A stretch of 64,000 nt of DNA from Podospora pseudocomata (taxonomy: Eukaryota > Ascomycota > Sordariomycetes > Sordariales > Podosporaceae): contig NW_026946363.1 in assembly GCF_035222375.1 (NCBI RefSeq), positions 1,054,001 to 1,118,000 on the forward strand, written 5' to 3'. Position 1 is the stretch's first letter; every line of letters begins with the position of its first letter. The translations under genes were made by a program, and so were the position numbers. The notes beneath the pieces were generated by a model. It worked only from the letters and a program-made list of their open reading frames with translations, searched no databases and had not been told where the DNA came from. This document shows, piece by piece, positions 31,701 to 44,100 of this stretch.

Positions 31701-34642
31701 AGCGCGTACAGCTGCGCGAGCATCTTCTCCAGGGTCTCATCCCAGCTTCCGTCCGACGGGAGAGACAAAGCCAGTCTGCCCAGGGCAGCAATGGCCTTCT
31801 CGTTGCCTTTCTTTGCGTGGACAACGAGGGGGTCGACAAAAGATTGGATCAGGTTACCCTGATCCTTCTCTCCAAGCCCAGCAGTCCAAAGCTGGGACCA
31901 GGCTTCGAACAACGTCTCCTGCGTCGAGAAGACGGATGCGGTTGACGCCACCTCCTCCAACGTCGGGAAGACGGAGGCGATCTTGGCTGCGCGGTCTGCA
32001 GCGCCGGTCTTGGAGTAGTACACCAGCCGCGAGGCCAGGTGTGCCAATGCGAGGAACGCGCCCTCTACTGCGTTCAACTCCGCCCCCACAGCCGTCTTCA
32101 AGTTCTTGGTGATGTCAATCAGGCTGGCTGTGACATCGTCAAGTTCTTTGACGGGGTGTGACGGGTGGGCAGCGAGAATGCCCAGAGCCTTTGCCCCGAG
32201 GGCACGCAACTCCTTTTTGTTGGACTTGATGAGAGGCAGTAGCTCTCTCGAGCGCGGAGCGAGAAATGCCAAGATCACCTTGGATGAAAACGAGGCGAGG
32301 TCGACAAATGAACGAGCACAGGGCTCGATGATCTTTGGGGCGTCATCTCTTAACATGCCCTCGAAGGCGGCAGTCAGCAAGTCAGTGAATAGCAGCGCGT
32401 CGTCGCGCGTGAATTGGACGTGATAATTCCGGATAGCTTGGCGGGTTTCCAGGTCGGACTGGACCAGAGCTTCTAATCTCTGCTGCCACCCGGCGTCGAA
32501 AACAAAGCTATCCGCCAGGACGGTCAAGAAGAAGATCTTCTTGCAGTAATCGACGGCAATGGGGAAAGCCTGGATCATGTCGCCGGGGTAGTTCCTAAAT
32601 AGCGGATGGGCATCGATATCCATGCCACCCTCTTCCGTTGACTTGCGCGTGGCTCGCCCTGCCTTAAAAAACACGTCCACCATCGCCGGCCATTCCTATG
32701 ATGAGTATGTTAGTACAACGAGATCTTACTCTAGCACGAGTAAACAGATTCAGACAAAAGGAAATGTTCCACTTACGGGTAGGTCTTTCGACTTGTCCTC
32801 GTCATCATTCACGTGATATGTCCACGGATCAAGGCCCTTGTATCCCTCTTCCACAACATCATTTCTCTCGTCCAGTCGGCCCGCAACAGCAATAATGTTG
32901 ATCCACCGTGCTGTGACGTCCGAGAAAGGCAGACAGTTGTTGGCCCATTTAGCAACAGCGTGCCTAGTGCTGCGTACTACATTTTCGTCTGTCTCATTGC
33001 CGAGCAGCATGTACGAGATCAGGATCGACTGGAGCTCGAGTTCCACCCTAAAGTCGTTGTGTGGAGGCTTGAACAAGGTCGATACGCTGGACAGCGCCGA
33101 GTCAATGTTCACCACCACGTCCGGGGTTGGGTCCTCGGAGAGTGACTGGAACAGCCAAGCAGCAAGGCCCGAACGGCGGTGGTCGTCCATTTTTGTACCC
33201 TTCGCCAGGATACCAATCGTCTCGTACGCTCGTGAGCGCAGAACACTGTCGTCGAGTGACTGCTGGTGAGGTCTGGGCCAGCCTTGGGAGTGGATGAACT
33301 GTCTGAGCATGTGAATCAGGTTCACCCCGATGCTATTGAAATCCGTCTTGCTTGGACCAATTCGGGCTACCCAGTTGATGAACTCAAAGAGGGCTCGGTG
33401 TAGTTTGGTTTGCTCCAAACCGGAAGATTTTGGACCCGTGGGACGTTGGTCAATGTCCATGAAGGTGGGATCTTGGCTCTCAACCGTCTTTTCGAGATCC
33501 ACATTCCGCTTGAACACTGCAAGAACCTCATTCGTGAAGGTGGTTGCAATCTCTGACTTGCTGAGCATCCCCAGGATTCGGATCCGATAGGGGGGTTGTA
33601 GTTTGGAGTGAGCGTCGTAGAGCTTGCTCACAAGAGTCTTGTCCTCCAAGGAGACAGAAGTTCTCTTCAACAGATCCTCTCCGATTCCAGAGATGCGGTA
33701 ATCCGTGCTGGAGGCTGCATAGAGAGCGGGAATAAAGCGCTCGAGGTCGGTGAAAGCACCACTGGCCAGAAAGTTGGCAGCAAGAATGCGCGTCTCGGGC
33801 AAGTTCAAACCTCCAGCAGACGGGTTCCAGGTGTCCTTTTTACCTGCAAGTGTCAGAAAGCTGATGTCTTCTTCTGTTAGGCCGGGTGCCGGCTTGTCAG
33901 CCGAGGCATTGGCGGGTAACAACAGGAGCTTGCCGAGCCATTCAGCAACGTATTTGGCGTCTTCGGGGTGGGACAACCCCATGGCCTCTCGAAAGGTAGC
34001 ATCTTCTTTGCTTCCTCTTGAAGGAATCTTGATGGTAGGGAGCATACGCAGAACGACGTTGAACAGCTGACTGAGCGAAGCCGAAGACCCAGTTCTAATG
34101 TTTTTCAGCGCCTTGGGCACGAGCTGCTGTTGCTCATAACGTTCAAGCCTGCCAACACTGTGTTGGATGTAGATCAAGTCAAAGTGCTTTATCAGGGGAG
34201 AATCAGTCTCCTTGAACTGATCCAGTAGAGAAGCAACTGGGAGCACGATTCTATAAAATTGTCAGTTCCGATTCTTTGCTAGAATAGAGAAGGGTAGAAG
34301 GAGACGCGAGCTGCCTCGTTTCTCCACTCAAGCAAAGGACCACCTCTGCTCAAGTTGAGGACCTCTTCTCTGCTCAAACATGGTGTAGAGGTGCAGAAAA
34401 AGGAGGCCAGGGAGTATGACTTACGTTGGAGATTGGATAAGCTTGTTGATGTTTCCGCATACCGAGATGACCTTGTTGCGGACCCGAACATGTGGGCTTC
34501 CGGCTTTGAGAAGGATTGGGCAGAGATAAACATTGAGTCTCTCCTGAAGCTTCTTCTCGTTGGAAGAGGCGCTCAGAAGCGTCCACTCTGCTCCATCGAG
34601 CAAAGAGATGTCTTTCTTTTCTTCCTCGGCAGAGGAAGCCAT
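28787..34642 (-). CDS. ECM29: Proteasome-associated HEAT-repeat protein Ecm29
   Basis: Three exons (34425-34642, 32777-34250, 28787-32695) give 1866 aa, essentially the length of yeast Ecm29 (1868). Intron donors are GTAAGT; intron 2 has a perfect TACTAAC branch site. The N-terminus (LLDGAEWTLLSASSNEKKLQERL ... VRVRNKVISVCGNINKLIQSP) and the C-terminal blocks (REWRVREASCSAIAELISGRP, VRNAAGKLCMTLS, IGCGRAIWTLSTKHG) are typical of the family. The whole chain is alpha-helical HEAT-like repeats. Ecm29 bridges the 20S core and 19S regulator of the proteasome, monitors faulty assemblies and links proteasomes to membranes and motors. An acidic insert with EEEDKDGDAMDVD lies near residue 1690. Unspliced reading splits it into three ORFs. 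Confidence 0.95.
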
Positions 34643-37580
34643 CTTGCGAGAGGGTTATGGGATAAGAACCAGTGGCTGGCCTTGATCAGGATAGGCCTAT
34701 ACCAAGTCGTTAGATCCCATCTCGGGTGGTTCCATGGTCATCTAGCGGGTCGGACAGGCAAACCTTGGACAACTCTGTGCCTCTTTTCGAGTGGAAGAGG
34801 TCTCTCTGGGAGCCTCGCGGCGGTCTACCCCTGAAGCGGGTCGATAAAACGATGCAATAAATCGATGAAACGATAGAGCAGATGAATTCGAGTCGACTGA
34901 AGGCTTCGAATGGCAGATGGTGATGATGGAAGCGTGGTGCCCCGATGGTGATGGGTAGCCTCGCGAGAAAGAAACTCGAAAAAAGGAGGAGATAAGTAAG
35001 GTAGGTAGGATTGTATCCGGAGTATTAGGCAGATAGCCAAAACACGCGGAGTTGTTCTTCAGATGTGGGCGGGAGCAGGTTGAGATGACAGTTTGGTTTC
35101 TGCACCTGGAGTGCTATCCAAGCAGACAGCCTAACAAAGCAGGCCCAGTTGGAACTCTGATAGATGCAAAAGTATTGTCAATGGGTAGCAATAGGGGTCG
35201 TCCGGTCGTCCGAGGCTCTCTCTCCGTTTGTCCTAAGGCTTCTCGACGAGATATAGAGTCCCAGAGGTGTTCGACGAGGACTACTCAAGCCAAAGAATAG
35301 GCCCACTGCTACAGTCAAAGCAATATCGGAACTGAGCACCCAAGGACCGTCACCGGAAGGGCCGTATCTCCTCCAAGAACACGCTGAAGAACTGCTCCTA
35401 CTCGATGTTGAACGGTCACAATATTCAGGAGGTAGGAGGTCAGGGGCCCACGGGAACTGGAGGCAAAGATACCAAGACCAGACACTCCTCAGCCACCGGT
35501 TACCCGAACCGTTAGTTCCCCTGGGATGTGGAAATGAAGGGTCGCAACACTTCGAGCTGCTCAAACGTCAAAGCAGCCACAAAATTGCGATGGGAAACCC
35601 TTCTTGAGGCTAGATACCCATAGGAGGTTCAGCCCCTCGATAGGCCGCCAACGCAGTACGACTCGTGGTCGCAACAGCTTCCTAGGGTATAGAAGAGAAG
35701 GGGATGCTGGTATTCCTTTTCGAATAGCTTGGCGATAAACCGGGTATCTTAACAGAAAACGAAGAGACGTGCCACTAATAAACCAGACGCCGTTAGAAAG
35801 ATAGCTGCTGGGCAGAAAAGGAGCGCTGAGGAGACGGGATGTTGGTGTCCCAAAGCTAAGCCGGCGCTTGTGCAAGAGTCAAACCCAAGGAAGAGGCACA
35901 AGAGAATGGAACGAGAGTAGTCCAATGTCTAAACTGGATCAGCTTCCAGGTATATAACAAAGAGGACGTCGTCGCAAGCCCAGTTGCCTGTGTAGGGGGG
36001 AGGCGTCGTTGTCGAAGGATTGATGTTTCCTATGTTCCCTTCAGGCTTCTTGAGGTCTACGACAGCACCTCCCAAACACAAGTGCCAGGTACTGTGGAGG
36101 GGCACAAGAGCCCACAATGAAATGACTAAGCAGATAAGAACAGATGAACCGTTGTTCTGTTTGCTTCTTTGCCCAACGTCCAAGGTATGTTACTGGCAGG
36201 CAAATGCATCTGCGCTATGGAATTGAGATTTCCCAAAATGCCTCCATAAATAAACCTGTATTTGAACGTAGCTGCTTTTGAAGTAGTCATTCCCCGTGTA
36301 GCATTGAGGTACTGGAGGGCTCAAGCACAAGGAGATCCTGTCAGCCTCAAATGCTTCAGCCACATGGCGGGGTTGGGAGTATCTGGGCCCATGTACCATG
36401 CTTGGCAAACGGCTCTCGGCGCTGTGACCAATTCTGTCTTGGTCACCGAGGTGAAGGGGCCCCACTCGCGAATAACCTCACTTCGTTGCGGCTTCGATCT
36501 TGTAGATCAACGCGATTGAAATTGGATTCTCTGAAACAGTGTGGCTAATATTTCACCTAAGCAGTCAATGATAGTTTGTCTTAGGCCTGAAAGCTTGCTC
36601 CTCGAGACTATGTCCTGGCCTGCCTTTGCTTAGAAGCAACTCCTATGACAGACAGACTATACGCCCAATGACTACTTCTACACGATTCCACCCGCTTCCT
36701 GTCCTATAGAGGCAACGAACTTCGATATAGACGTCTCGGGCACCCTGTCCATGTCGTCACAAAACAACAGTGCGCCAATACCATGATGCGCCCAAGCCCC
36801 ATCACCCTTATGCTGAATGTACCGAAGAGGAACCCGATCAACCAGGATATATCGAGCCGCATACTGAGATCCCGCCAGCACTCCCCTCTCCCGACATACA
36901 GGCAAAAGACGGTAAGAAGCCTTCTAGGGAGATCCAATATGCCATGGGGGGCTGTTATACCACCAACTCTGAATATCCCAGCTTCTTGTTTCCTACCACT
37001 TCTGAAAAGCGATGATGTCGAAGCCGGCAGTCCAAAGGCGGCACATCAATGTCTGGGCATAATTCTCGAAATAAGGCGGGACATGCCTGGGTGATCCCGG
37101 CACAGACTGTCTGCCGTGGTCTCTTTGCCCTGTTCCGGGTCAGTCAGAACAAAAACTTTGCCGGCGCGGGTTATGCTGTGGGAAAATGGGAAGATGGCAT
37201 GGCTGATACTCAAATCACAGCAGTGGAGCTATTTGATTGACCCATCGATGTGCCCATGGTGTGTTCGACGCACGGCAGCTTGTTTACAGAGCAAGATCGA
37301 TCGTGTCGAGCAAATCTGGTTCACAATTCCACAGCAGCCAGCCTGTCTCTGCAAGACCTTGGATACCGACCTGCCGAGCAAGTCACTCTTCCCTCTCCGT
37401 CCTTCAGAAGGGAAGTACTAGCCACGACGGCGATCTCAACAACGTGTCCCCACGATACGCCCAGAGGAGATATTTATCTTTCCTGCTGGCCAGGCCGGTG
37501 GTGGTTCACAGTAGCCATCGGAGTCATCAGCTGTTGAGAGATAGGCGTTTACGCCATCTTCTCGTGTTCTTTGAGCAAAC

Positions 37581-37874
37581 TCAGACGACCATGTTTCGGT
37601 TACGCCTTCGTTTAGCCACGTCGAAGGTTACCACAACACGCCCCAGAGTAGGCCGAGCCCAAAGGTTCCATCGATAGGTGCCGTATGGGGCTCGAAAATA
37701 GATCAGATTCCCAGCATGAAGCTGAAAGTCCCAAGGCGCCTTCACAACTTGTTCTGGCCGGCCACGGTTGACCTGGAGTCCTGTCCCGCCCGAAATACCA
37801 AATAGAGCCGGCAGGCAAGATCCCCAGCAGACAAGACCCACGGCAAACAACACCCCAAAGCAGGAAAACTGCAT
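37581..37874 (-). CDS. Possible small secreted protein, 97 aa
   Basis: The ORF begins MQFSCFGVLFAVGLVCWGSC, a good secretion-signal shape, followed by a basic mature part ending RRRNRNMVV. No family, intron or promoter signal was recognised, and the region is otherwise gene-poor, so it may be spurious. Confidence 0.25.
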   Translation of the reverse strand: MQFSCFGVLFAVGLVCWGSCLPALFGISGGTGLQVNRGRPEQVVKAPWDFQLHAGNLIYFRAPYGTYRWNLWARPTLGRVVVTFDVAKRRRNRNMVV

Positions 37875-40360
37875 ACCATTGGGGAGACGACCGGACCGAA
37901 CGATCCAGATCGAACCAAGAACGGGTGGCGTCCTGGAATCACGGAGAGGAGATCAGCCTGAACAAGCCCCCTCGTATACAGCAAGATCAAATCGGTTCAG
38001 TTGGCAGCACTTCCTGAAGAGAGGTGGGTATACACAGGGAGCACAGCAAACTGGAAGCTTTGGAAGCTGGTCCTCTGCATGACTTACATCTGCATGACTT
38101 ACCGCTGACCCAACGCTGACATAACCTAGGGACAGAGAAAACAGGCTCTCGGCAATCCAAAATCTACCAACACAATGCCCATAGATTTCGCCAGCCAGTT
38201 CATGGTGCCATGTCGATCCCTTTTGAGTCCGTACCGCCGTCGAGCACGTCACGGCAAACACTATTCACGGTACTCTCCTCGTGGACCAAGGACCGCTTCG
38301 CCACCCGTTCGCGAGACGATCTCGCGGGGAAAGCTAGGCAATATACCGGAGGTTCACATCATGCTGAGCAGGTCTAATCTTGACGTTGAGACTCGGCGTT
38401 GTTGCTCCAAACGATTTGGTCCTCAAGGTTTGGCCAGCCTGGTTCTCCGTAGTCAGTTACGCTTATGTTAGTTCGAGACCGCTGGGACGTTTAACATTGT
38501 GCCTCGTGAGGAAAGCATGGCGTATACAACTACTGCATACTGGCTCCAGAAATATCCGGTCCGGGGTCAGGAATAAGGTTAGAGCTGTCTTCCTGGTTAT
38601 GGTCTCGGCGGACTGTCGAGGTCTCTCGTAGGGCAGGTTAGTAAGGATCATCGTACTGAGGGTGTAATTGACTTGATAACTGTAGTTTTCGAAAGACTTT
38701 GACCAAGTAATCATCTAGAGAATGAGTGATTCGTTTAGGTATTACTCTGGTTGCTCTTTGCCCCATATATTACTATGGACCTGCTCCAAGTCCTGCTTTG
38801 CACATTGCTCCTGGTGGGGAATAGGAGCAAGCAGAGCGTATGTACCAGTGAAACTAATAATACTAGTTCAAATACCATAGACAGACGTCAGACGTATGTG
38901 GTCAGCAAAGAGCAGCACAGATTGGATAATATAACTGCGATCTGTCTTGTGAAACCAATGCCTTCAAGGGGTTGCACACTTATGCGGTAAGAGTGCACCA
39001 TAGAACCTTAACTCCTCAACATGGAGGCGTGCCATGGATCTCACGCCTGTGTATCAAGACATCAACCATTTATAGGTCGGGCACACCAGCTAAAACTAGA
39101 ACGACAGCATGATATCTAATCCAGAGGATGAGTCACGCAAAAGATGGAGACAATCCCACATGTTGAGGCTGGTATTGAATAGACACCTCAAGGTGGTTCG
39201 CTATGAAGCCCCCGGGATCAACTCGAGAGGTGGCTGTGAAGCCATATCCCCACCGACTTGCCAAGAGCTGAAGATAGTGGAGAACATCTGCCGAAGAGGC
39301 TTGACGGCTGCCGGTGATCCCGGCGATGGCGCACAGAAGAGGCCAACTACGGAGTTGATAGCAAAGCCAAGTACCAAAATTGATCTTGGGTCGGGAGTCA
39401 GGCCGTTGGAAATGCCATGGGGTGACAGTCTGTGATCTAGGGGCACACAACCATGGATGGCAACACCACCTCAGGAGAGCTTGTCCAGATGTCCAGAGAT
39501 AGACAGCCCAGTAACCGGGACATGACTCTTCCCAGAGGCGCTGCTCACATGCAGGCGCAAGGCTTGCGTAAACGGGCGGGGGCACGGCTCCTCGATGCGA
39601 CCTCGGGCTTGCTGTGGAAGCCGAGCACTGGGCGATGGACTGCAAACCTATTGACGGGTCTTGATTCGTTGATCCAGCAATGCAGGTGATCGCAAAGGGG
39701 GCGTTTTCTGTCTTGCAGGTTTGTCACCCGCCAGGGCTTAACCCGACGAGGAAAGGTATGTGATAATATATACATACAACTCATCAGACCAGACACTCGG
39801 GCCCGGTATCGTCGTCAGAGTCGAGCCCCGAGTCCTACGGATCTCTCGTTATGAGGTGTTTCTGGGACGGGGGGCGAGGGCCAGTGATGGTTGGATGACG
39901 TTGACAAAGAAAACCGAGCTTTGTGCGCGAAAAAGGGCTTGTGGGCTGGCGGGCTGGCTGACGAGAGAGAGCTCTCGGGCTTTTGCAGGGAGGCCCCCTA
40001 AAAATGGAAGAATTCCACGGCTTCCAGTCCGTGCGGTCCGGGAAGCGCATCCCTGTCGAGAAGGCGGACCACCGGAATCGACAAGAAGGACGATATGGAT
40101 GAGAGCTGTTACGTACCTGCATACAGCTCAAGGTCGGTAGATGACCCAGCTGGCTGTAGGAAGGAGTGAACTGCTGAGACGCCTCTTCTGCCACATGTGT
40201 TCCTTGTGACGGCGGTTGCCATTGTCTTCTTTTTATGGCCGCCTAGGGCTGCGGCGCAGAGACCAGATGCGCGCTACTGAGATCTGGGGAAGGTTGCAGC
40301 GCCGACGATCGCCTCCAGTGGTGGGCAGAAGTGGCAGGCAGCCTGGAAATTCCCGTTTGG

Positions 40361-40377
40361 AAAAAAAAAAAAAAAAA
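40361..40377. repeat. (A)17 homopolymer
   Basis: An isolated run of 17 A in a gene-poor stretch; possibly the tail of a retroposed sequence or a simple repeat. Confidence 0.9.
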
Positions 40378-41160
40378 CACAGCAGGCGGGGCCAGTCAGG
40401 GTTTCAGGGCAGTCCTTGTCCTTCTGCTGTCATCAACAAGACGAGCCATGGAAGCTGATCCTTGTCGAGCGTACAAGAAGCTGGGAAACTTCACAATGTT
40501 ACACTTGTGCCTCTTTGAAACCCAACCCTCGCACCGCGTCTAGAATTCCTAACTTGTCCCCATATGTTTCGATCATCAACGGAAGCTCTTGGTATATGGG
40601 CTGCGCTGGGCAAACCGTTTGGGCTGGCGATACCTTAGTCACACGCCCCCCGGCGGGCTGGCGGGCTGCATGCAAACATCCTCGCATCTTGGGGGCATCG
40701 TCGTGGTTGTTGGGGAATGTAGGTAGGCTTGCGGTAGTGTAGGGGGTGGTTCCGTGGCCGGTGTTTGCCTGCCCACTCAGTTTTAGCTATGGGCAAAGCG
40801 AGTCAACTTTAGTCTTCGTTCCATCGGATGCTGTTGCTAGGTGCTGCCCGCCCCAGTGAAGTCTGTCTTGGAATACGGGGTGGGTGTTATCTGCCGAGAG
40901 GCGGGGTGGCTTGTTGAGAGTTTTCACCGTCGAGAAGCTATCTTTACGGAGACAATGAATTGTTTGTTGAGGAAGCATCCATTTGATATCGATGAGGCAG
41001 AGGCCGACGGAGGTGCGGGTTAGTGGTGGTGATGGCTGTTCGGCAGGGGAGTGGCTGGCAGGGCAAGCGGGAACTGACGCGGGCATTGCGCCTGGTGTGG
41101 GTGCTCCGTCGGTGCTTGGGTGGTGCTTGGGTCGACCGTTTTTGGCTTTTCCCCACCAGT

Positions 41161-44100
41161 CCACTGAAATTCTCTCTCTTCAAGCTCCTCAAGCCCTCCA
41201 CTCTGGCGTTTCCCAGTTTTTTTGCTTTCCTTTTGCTTCGCACACGGTCCACATCTTCTGGCTTTCCTTCTTCTTACTTTACGCTCTGCTTCGCCGCCGC
41301 GTGTGATTGCTTCTTACCCTTTTCTTTCTCCTTGCTCTCGGTGCCGCTATCAGAAACAGTAACGACACACTCCGTCGAAACATATTTCGCTGCTTTTGTT
41401 GGCTTTGCCCTTTTTGTTATCAGTCACCGTACAGTACGATCCTAGCTCTTCCCTCTCCCTTCCCTTGCCTCCCGAACGCCGTCACGTCCGATACCGACTC
41501 GATACGACTTACGCCGTCCTCCTTGACTGCTTCACTGCGAGTTAAGAGCCTTGTTCAATTCTCCTTGTTGCCTGGTGCCGCTCCTCGAGTAAGTTGTGAC
41601 TTTTTTTTTCATTCTTGGCGTTGGTGTTCTTTTTGCATGCGCGGGCCTTCCCTCTTTTTTTGGTGACTCTTGCGTGGACTGGACGGGACAATGGACTGGA
41701 ATTGCGTGGATGGGCGATGTGTGTGTGAATTGGCCATGGACTGGAAGATGGGAGAAGATGGACGCCGAACTGTCGATATCCCTTATTTAACCTCGACTAC
41801 CCCTCGATTGCCCCTCTTGACGTCGCCGCGCCTTCGACCCCCACTCCCGCCGACGATGACTTTTTGAACCACTCCCGACACCGCGAGCCGTAAACATCCT
41901 CCCGAGCCTGGAAACTCCATGCCCTTCGCCCTTCTCCGTTGTGTGATTTGACCGGTCCAATTTTATGGTCTATCCCAATGGAAGCATGCGTGCGTCTCCC
42001 CACATAGGTTGTGGCGGGGTATTGTAGAAGGAAAGGGTTCGGCGTACCACTCGCTTGCTTTGTCTAGTCTGGTTCAGTCGATTGTCATGATGCTCTATGC
42101 CCCACGTTCAGGTATGGCTCATACTATGTATGGCCTGCCGATTGGGAGTTGGAGCGTTGTGGACGGCTGCGAAATTCAAGACTACAGGCTGGTAGGGTGG
42201 TGTCAGCCATGGGTCCCATACCCGCCACCTTGGAAAAAGCCGGAGAAGTTAGATTTCCGAGTTCACTGTCTGGATGGTGTTTGGCTCAGTCTAGTGCTGG
42301 AACTCTGTCCTGGTCTGCGGCGGTCGATTGGGGATCTGTTTGCTGGGGAGCACAGCAGTTAAAGCTTTCGGGCTCCCGCGCAAGCTTCAGCAAGACTGTA
42401 AACTGCTTTATACGTATTGATGGCTAACAGAACAACAAGGTTTTTATCTTTCGGAGTCTTTCCGGTAGTCTCAATTCTCGACTTTCTGTCCTGGCGTGAG
42501 GAGTCTTCGCAAACATTTCATAGGTATGCTGACTATTCCCTTGTGCTTGTTATTTCTCCCTTTTTATGCTTGTGGTGGTTTGGGCTTGGTAAAGATATGC
42601 TGTGGATCTCGTTTGCTGTCTTCTGGTACGCGCTGTGGTTCTGCGTTATCTTCTTTGGTATGGTTTTCAGGGGTCCGCTGGACAAGTGAAAGGTGTTTAG
42701 GAACGCTTGGTTTGGGGATTTGGTGTGGGCAAACTCGGGCGAAATTCATCTGCTTCATGGTTCTTCGATGTCTACCACCGCCATAAATCATCTTGGAGGG
42801 AAAAGGCAATACCGGCCAGCACGGAGCACTCCCCCGCGACGGCTGCTATTCGACAACTGCTACCTTCTCACCCGGCTTCCCGATCGTGTCTATCGCTTCC
42901 TCTCGCACTGCCATCTCGTTATGCGGAGGTTGGACTCGGTGTTGACGCAGCTTCGGTGTGACGGTTTAGTGTTAGGACGGGGTCAGCAAAATATCATGTT
43001 TGCAATCAGCGGCATGCCAATAGGGGCCCCAACCTACTGTTTAGTGGTTGCATGGAATGGGTGGTTTTCCATGACCAGGAAACAGAGAGTTGGTGTCAAG
43101 TTGTCCGGTTTTGCGGTAGACGAAGAGTTTTGAATCCGGCGAGGCTTCGATCAACTTACGAATCAACACCATCTCAGCGCCGAGAGCTTCATGCTACCCT
43201 TTCACTGCCAACCATATCAGCATCGGTGGATTTCAAAACGTCCTACAATTCGTTTCGACATGTTGACTCCGGATGCTTGGTTACCAGCCTCATAGCTATA
43301 CTCTCATATGCCCGAAGATCGCTTCTCCTCGGTCGTTTGATCCTGGTTCTGGTAACGCTCTCTCACGTTGGCCTCCGGCACCATCTGCTATGGTCGAGAA
43401 ACAAAAGCCTGTCTTCTGTCGCACTCGCCGAGCTTTGGTATGCTTACGCTCGATGGTTCATTCGGCTACTCGCAACCTGCTTCCGTGAATCACCTATTCC
43501 AGGAACTTGGATTTCTCACCTCGACTACATACTAGTTGCTTTTGGCTCTGGTTCTCGGTCTAGTTGCTCTCGCTCTAGTTGTGGCTAGTGGTGGTCGCTC
43601 ATATCACTAGTTACAGCCACTATTTGGTTTTGGTGTCCAGTCTTGACCCGCATAGTGCTGGCACTATGCGTTGCACGAGCGAATCTATTACCGCGGCTTT
43701 GCGATCTCCAAAGTCTGGGAAAGTGCACCCGGCATTGGGCCTCTCTTCTTGTGATGCGGTACTGAATTTGGGACAACCCTGGCTCTCGGAGGGATTCAAG
43801 ATCTAATTTCGGCATCTGTCAGCGTCGAAGATCTGGTCTTGTGGCGAATGGTCAGGGAGCTGTGACGGCGAGGAATGGGCTGAGGTTATGACGGGCTGCA
43901 CAAGATGCGTACCTCGGAGCTTGAGCTGGGAGGGAGCTGGAGCCATATGGTGGTTTAGCTAGGACCAGCAACTGTTTCCAGGGAACGCGGTAGTAGGGGC
44001 AGTCGATATATGGAATACCTGGAACGAGAGCGAGAGGGATTATTGCTGAGCTGTGCAAGAATAGCTTCCTGAAGCAACAAGACTTGGGGAGCTGGTTCTT

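Larger units (their letters stand above)
34643..41160. other. Gene-poor 6.5-kb region
   Basis: No gene here can be supported with confidence. Many short open stretches occur on both strands (35178-35875 minus, 36190-36480 both, 36700-37240 both, 39100-39650 both), some with protein-like wording but none with a recognisable domain, a clear start and a clear splice pattern. A 15-bp direct repeat (TCTGCATGACTTAC) sits at 38074-38102, and a 17-A run at 40361-40377. This may be lineage-specific DNA with eroded genes or mobile-element relics. Confidence 0.5.

Noticed and set aside
37016-37240. Possible glycosyltransferase relic on the minus strand
   Set aside because: A short phrase (RLWTAGFDIIAF) recalls GlcNAc transferases, but no neighbouring motif supports it.
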